From: a bacterium
GTDB taxonomy: Bacteria > Bacteroidota > Bacteroidia > Bacteroidales > Bacteroidaceae
Direction of reading: 5' to 3'
Length of the DNA: 9,560 nt
Assembly: GCA_004562975.1 (NCBI GenBank)
Contig: SFQP01000037.1
Span: 1-9,560, forward strand
The position numbers and the translations under genes are program-made. Below are positions 6,655 through 9,560 of the stretch, piece after piece (the first letter of the stretch is position 1; every line of letters starts with the position of its first letter). The notes under the pieces were generated by a model. That model had not been told where the DNA came from, ran no database searches, and saw nothing but the letters and a program-made list of their open reading frames with translations.

Positions 6655-7332
6655 TTATGCTTCATGTGTTCCGTGATGTCCGCAGCAGCATCCGTCGCCG
6701 TGGCCTCCTTCGTGTCCGTGGTGGTGACCGCAACAGCCTTCCGCGTGCTCTTCGCCATGACCGTGATGTCCACAACCGCAGTCGCTGCCACCACAGTCGC
6801 CGCCACAATCGTCGCAACCGCATCCACAACCTTCACCACTCAACATATTGATGAAACCTTGGATTTCTTCATTGGTAGCGTCGCGCAAGGTTACGACTGT
6901 TCCCTTGAAATGCAGGGCCTTGCCAGCCAAGGGGTGGTTGAGGTCAATGACTACGGTCTGGTCTTTTACTTCAAGTACCAGTCCCTGGAAACGGTTGCCG
7001 TCTGTATTGACCAAAGGAAGAACTGCACCCGGATAGATCATGTCACGGTCGAAATGCCCATTGACGCTGAATTTTTCTTTCTCCAACTCGAGCACGTGTT
7101 CTTCTTCATAGGCTCCGTAGGCTTCTTCTTCTGTCAATACGAAGTCGAAGGACTCGCCTACGCTGTGACTCAGGATTTGCTCTTCAAAGCGTTCAAGGGT
7201 TACGCCCATACCGGAAATGAACTGATAGGGATGTTCTACCGGGGCTTTCTCTACCATCTCGTGAACGCCTTGTTCGTTATCGACATACAACTCGTAGGCT
7301 ACAGTTACGTACTTGTGGGAAATCTGTTCCAT
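6655..7332 (-). CDS. slyD: SlyD-like FKBP prolyl isomerase with metal-binding tail
   Basis: A 225-residue cytoplasmic peptidyl-prolyl cis-trans isomerase and chaperone. The FKBP core is split, as in SlyD: residues 5-72, an insert-in-flap chaperone domain (about 73-128, opening AYGAYEEEHV), and the return to the core with LNHPLAGKALHF (131-142). Residues 166-225 form a low-complexity tail with 12 Cys and 12 His: a Cys-rich first half (CGCGCDDC type) and a His-rich second half (GHHHGH type). In E. coli SlyD a similar tail binds nickel and helps hydrogenase maturation. No nickel enzyme lies nearby, so the client metal is unknown; zinc or copper buffering is also possible. The gene is 63 bases after dnaX and 18 bases before aroC. 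A long ORF on the other strand is only a mirror of this gene. Confidence 0.92.
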   Translation of the reverse strand: MEQISHKYVTVAYELYVDNEQGVHEMVEKAPVEHPYQFISGMGVTLERFEEQILSHSVGESFDFVLTEEEAYGAYEEEHVLELEKEKFSVNGHFDRDMIYPGAVLPLVNTDGNRFQGLVLEVKDQTVVIDLNHPLAGKALHFKGTVVTLRDATNEEIQGFINMLSGEGCGCGCDDCGGDCGGSDCGCGHHGHGEEHAEGCCGHHHGHEGGHGDGCCCGHHGTHEA

Positions 7333-7395
7333 ATAAATAAAAATGTTTGTTAATTGGTTGCTATTTCATTCTGTAAAGGAGCTGCTAACCGTTAA

Positions 7396-9321
7396 TCAGG
7401 CTAACTCCAAATTTAACTCGTTGCAGAGCAGGTCTAAAGCTGAGCTTCGCTTGCGCATGTCCTGCAACATCTCCAAACGGCTGAAACTCCGCGGGACTTC
7501 GCCCTGAGGTTGCACAAAACGCAGGGTTATATAGTCGTTGCGCAGATTGGTCCGCAGATAGTTCATCAGGGAAATCTGGATGTTGCGCATATAGTCCTCA
7601 ACAAGACTGTTTTCCACTTCTACCTCTACCACGTAGTCGGAAGTGACCTTGAGTTGCATGGCACGCATACGGCCGGCTGTGGCACTGTCTGTACGGGGCA
7701 ACTGGTTGGCAAAACGATGCCAATAATATTCCAAGGTGTCTAATTGGAAAGGTGAATTTAACTTGGCCGCCGGAGCAGAAGAGGAAATTGAACCTACAGG
7801 GGCGGAAGTGGTGTCAGCTTGGGGAGATGAGGGGGATACGGGAACTGCTGCGTTCGTGGCTCCGGAAGGGACGGCTTGTGACGCTGCCCGTGAACGCAAA
7901 GATAGGGTCTTCGCAGGATTTCTACGGACAGGAGCTGTTGTTGCACCACTCGCTACCTTTTCCAGTGACGAGAGATGGGGTATGCCAACCGCATTGGTCG
8001 AACCGGAAGAAGAAGTGAGTGAGGGCTGGGACTCCTGTACTTGGGAAGCTTGTTGAGGTGTATCAGATATCGAAACTGCATAGGAAGCTGACTGCCGGTC
8101 TGATACTTGTGGCTGATTGCTGACCGGCTGCTGGCCAGAGGGGGCTGCTGCCGCAGGGGCAGCGGCAGCGGTGAAGAGGGGTTTTAAACGTCGCACAGGG
8201 CGACGCCCACAAGAACCGTCATCATCATCGGAACAGGCCTGGGCTATTTCAATGAGAGTGAGTTCAACAAGCAACCGCTTGTTGCGTGCTGCCCTGTAAT
8301 TGATGTCACAGTCATTGCACAGCTTGAGTGCTTTATACAGCACCCTGGGCTTGCAACGCATGGATTGCTCATGGTAACGCTTGCGGAGCTGGTCACTTAC
8401 CTCCAAGAGCGGAAGGGTTTGCTGGTCGCGGCTCATAAGCAGATTGCGGAAGTGGGAGGCTAAACCGCCAATAAAATAGTTGCCTTCAAAACCTTTATTG
8501 ATAATGCCTGCTAATCGGACCAAGACTTCTGGTATCTTCTGCTCCAATATTTCGTCTGTCATGGCGAAATAGTGGGCATAGTCCAACACATTAAGGTCTT
8601 CAATGACTTTCTGATAGGTGATGTTACCACCACAAAAACTGGCGACTTGATCAAAAATGGACAAAGCATCGCGCATTCCACCATCTGCTTTCTCGGCAAT
8701 GACGTGCAATGCTTCTGGCTCACAGATATAACCCTCCTGATCAGCGACATATTGTAAATGTCTGACTGTATCAGCCACTGTCATACGGGCGAAATCATAG
8801 ATTTGGCAACGACTTAAAATGGTCGGCAAAATCTTATGCTTCTCCGTCGTGGCCAGAATGAAAATGGCATGGGCAGGGGGTTCCTCTAAAGTTTTGAGAA
8901 ACGCATTGAATGCCGCAGCGGAAAGCATATGCACCTCGTCAATGATGAAAACCTTATACTTTCCGACCTGAGGCGGTATCTGGACCTGCTCTATAAGTTC
9001 TCGGATGTCTTCAACGGAATTATTGGAAGCTGCGTCAAGTTCATGAATATTATAAGAACGATTTTCGTTAAATGCAACACAACTTTCACATATGTTGCAA
9101 GCCTCTCCGTCTGCTGTGGGGGAAAGACAGTTGATGTTCTTGGCGAATATACGAGCGCAGGTTGTCTTGCCAACTCCTCGAGGTCCGCAGAAAAGGTAAG
9201 CATGTGCCAATTTCCCCTGCAAAATTGCATTCTTCAACGTCACGGTCAAAGAATGCTGCCCTACGACACTGTCGAAATTAGAAGGGCGGTATTTTCTCGC
9301 AGAAACAATATACTTGTCCAT
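7396..9321 (-). CDS. dnaX: DNA polymerase III subunit gamma/tau
   Basis: The 641-residue ATPase of the clamp loader, which opens the beta clamp and, in its long tau form, ties polymerase cores to the DnaB helicase. Seen in order: the Walker A motif GPRGVGKT (46-53); a zinc site C65, C75, C78, C81; Walker B with DEVH (128-131); TLEEPP (144-149); sensor 1 LATTE (156-160); the SRC arginine finger (R171); and sensor 2 GGMRDAL (R217). The collar domain runs to about 362. Residues 363-380 are a charged hinge, about 381-530 a Pro/Ala/Ser/Gln-rich flexible linker, and the last 115 or so residues a folded tau C-terminal domain of the Bacteroidetes type. A candidate -1 frameshift site at codons 379-380 could yield a 419-residue gamma form. 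The ATG at 9321 gives the usual MDKYIVSARKYRP start. It lies downstream of an rRNA operon with its own likely promoter. Confidence 0.97.
   Translation of the reverse strand: MDKYIVSARKYRPSNFDSVVGQHSLTVTLKNAILQGKLAHAYLFCGPRGVGKTTCARIFAKNINCLSPTADGEACNICESCVAFNENRSYNIHELDAASNNSVEDIRELIEQVQIPPQVGKYKVFIIDEVHMLSAAAFNAFLKTLEEPPAHAIFILATTEKHKILPTILSRCQIYDFARMTVADTVRHLQYVADQEGYICEPEALHVIAEKADGGMRDALSIFDQVASFCGGNITYQKVIEDLNVLDYAHYFAMTDEILEQKIPEVLVRLAGIINKGFEGNYFIGGLASHFRNLLMSRDQQTLPLLEVSDQLRKRYHEQSMRCKPRVLYKALKLCNDCDINYRAARNKRLLVELTLIEIAQACSDDDDGSCGRRPVRRLKPLFTAAAAPAAAAPSGQQPVSNQPQVSDRQSASYAVSISDTPQQASQVQESQPSLTSSSGSTNAVGIPHLSSLEKVASGATTAPVRRNPAKTLSLRSRAASQAVPSGATNAAVPVSPSSPQADTTSAPVGSISSSAPAAKLNSPFQLDTLEYYWHRFANQLPRTDSATAGRMRAMQLKVTSDYVVEVEVENSLVEDYMRNIQISLMNYLRTNLRNDYITLRFVQPQGEVPRSFSRLEMLQDMRKRSSALDLLCNELNLELA
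7408..7438 (-). promoter_or_regulatory. Possible internal promoter for slyD-aroC
   Basis: Within the last codons of dnaX, the minus strand has TAAATTTG (7408-7415), a full -7 match, with TTTA (7435-7438) 19 bases upstream. It would start a transcript near 7401 with a leader of about 70 bases to the slyD ATG. The box is made by codons of the dnaX C-terminus (ELNLEL), so chance is possible. Confidence 0.4.
8147..8188 (-). promoter_or_regulatory. Candidate -1 frameshift signal in dnaX
   Basis: The minus strand carries the slippery heptamer T TTA AAA (8182-8188) in the correct phase: CGT TTA AAA CCC in the dnaX frame. Twelve bases later comes a perfect 8-bp GC-rich stem, GCTGCCGC with GCGGCAGC (8147-8154 and 8162-8169), with a 7-base loop. 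After a -1 slip, 39 new codons follow before TGA at 8063-8065, giving a protein of 419 residues, close to the 431 of E. coli gamma. The hairpin falls in an alanine-coding run, which makes GC stems easy to form by chance. The 12-base spacer is longer than the usual 5-9. Confidence 0.4.
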
Positions 9322-9389
9322 AAAAATCTATTTGAATAACGTGGCTGTCAATCTAATACAGGACATCGCACTCATTACTTATGAAGTGG

Positions 9390-9397
9390 CAAAAGTA
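9390..9397 (-). promoter_or_regulatory. Possible -7 box of the dnaX promoter
   Basis: TACTTTTG on the minus strand is the same -7 octamer as at the DUF3467 gene. It would start a transcript near 9384, with a leader of about 60 bases. I see no good -33 element at 19-21 bases upstream, so the call rests on one box and on the fact that an rRNA terminator separates dnaX from the gene before it. Confidence 0.4.
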
Positions 9398-9460
9398 AAT
9401 GTTTTTTCTCAAAAGAAGACGAAAAAGTAAGATGTAAGAAGGCAAAAAGTTGAAGTATGG

Positions 9461-9505
9461 ACAAAAAGCAAATCCCTCCCCCGGGACTGGCCCGGAGAAG
9501 GGAAT
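9461..9505 (-). terminator. Terminator of the rRNA operon
   Basis: A 12-bp stem (9474-9485 with 9491-9502, two G-U pairs when read on the minus strand) with a 5-base loop is followed on the minus strand by a T-rich run (TTTGC then five T). It lies about 20 bases after the 3' end of the 5S gene and would end the leftward rRNA transcript before dnaX. Confidence 0.8.
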
Positions 9506-9521
9506 GCGACTTGATTTGAAA

Positions 9522-9560
9522 AAAGGGGGCGGCGACCTACTCTCCCGCTTGCGCAGTACC
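9522..9560 (-). rRNA. rrf: 5S ribosomal RNA, 3' end only
   Basis: The minus strand reads GGTACTGCGCAAGCGGGAGA followed by GTAGGTCGCCGCC, the conserved 3' part of bacterial 5S rRNA (helices IV and V and the end of helix I). The rest lies beyond the window. The exact 3' end, within a run of C and T, is uncertain by a few bases. It implies that a 16S-23S-5S operon lies to the right, transcribed towards dnaX. Confidence 0.9.

Noticed and set aside
6652..7353. 233-codon ORF on the plus strand with hydrophobic stretches
   Set aside because: It is the exact mirror of slyD; the Val/Ala/Thr-rich start is the complement of the Cys/His/Gly-rich tail codons.

Overview
The window looks like chromosomal DNA from a member of the Bacteroidales, probably near Prevotella, Paraprevotella or Bacteroides. 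Four things point there: lipoprotein and OmpA styles typical of Bacteroidetes, a DUF3467 gene, a SlyD with a very Cys/His-rich tail, and several promoters of the Bacteroidetes type (-7 TAnnTTTG with a weak -33 TTTG about 20 bases upstream). I cannot name a species.

Left part (1-2400, + strand): the end of a surface or periplasmic beta-helix lipoprotein gene, cut by the window edge, is followed 40 bases later by a secreted metallophosphoesterase that resembles tartrate-resistant (purple) acid phosphatase. A perfect 19-bp hairpin that can work in both directions ends this unit. Middle-left (2496-4364): a DUF3467 gene on the minus strand and a major OmpA-family outer membrane protein on the plus strand diverge from a shared promoter region. 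The ompA-like gene ends in a strong intrinsic terminator.

Centre (4365-5562): about 1.2 kb without a convincing gene but with much structure. It holds a dense cluster of TTCAC/GTGAA words, a 31-bp imperfect inverted repeat pair, seven tandem 15-bp cores at an exact 21-bp period, a weak HTH-like small ORF, and a promoter plus hairpin on the minus strand that together outline an undescribed small RNA of about 105 nt. This is the most unusual part of the window.

Right part (5563-9560, minus strand): an rRNA operon ends with the partial 5S gene and its terminator. It is followed by dnaX (clamp loader gamma/tau), slyD (FKBP prolyl isomerase and metallochaperone) and aroC (chorismate synthase), all read leftwards. 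dnaX carries a candidate -1 frameshift signal (slippery T TTA AAA plus a GC hairpin) at the border between the ATPase/collar part and the tau-specific part, so it may encode a short gamma form as well as tau. slyD and aroC are 18 bases apart and may also be served by a promoter inside the end of dnaX.
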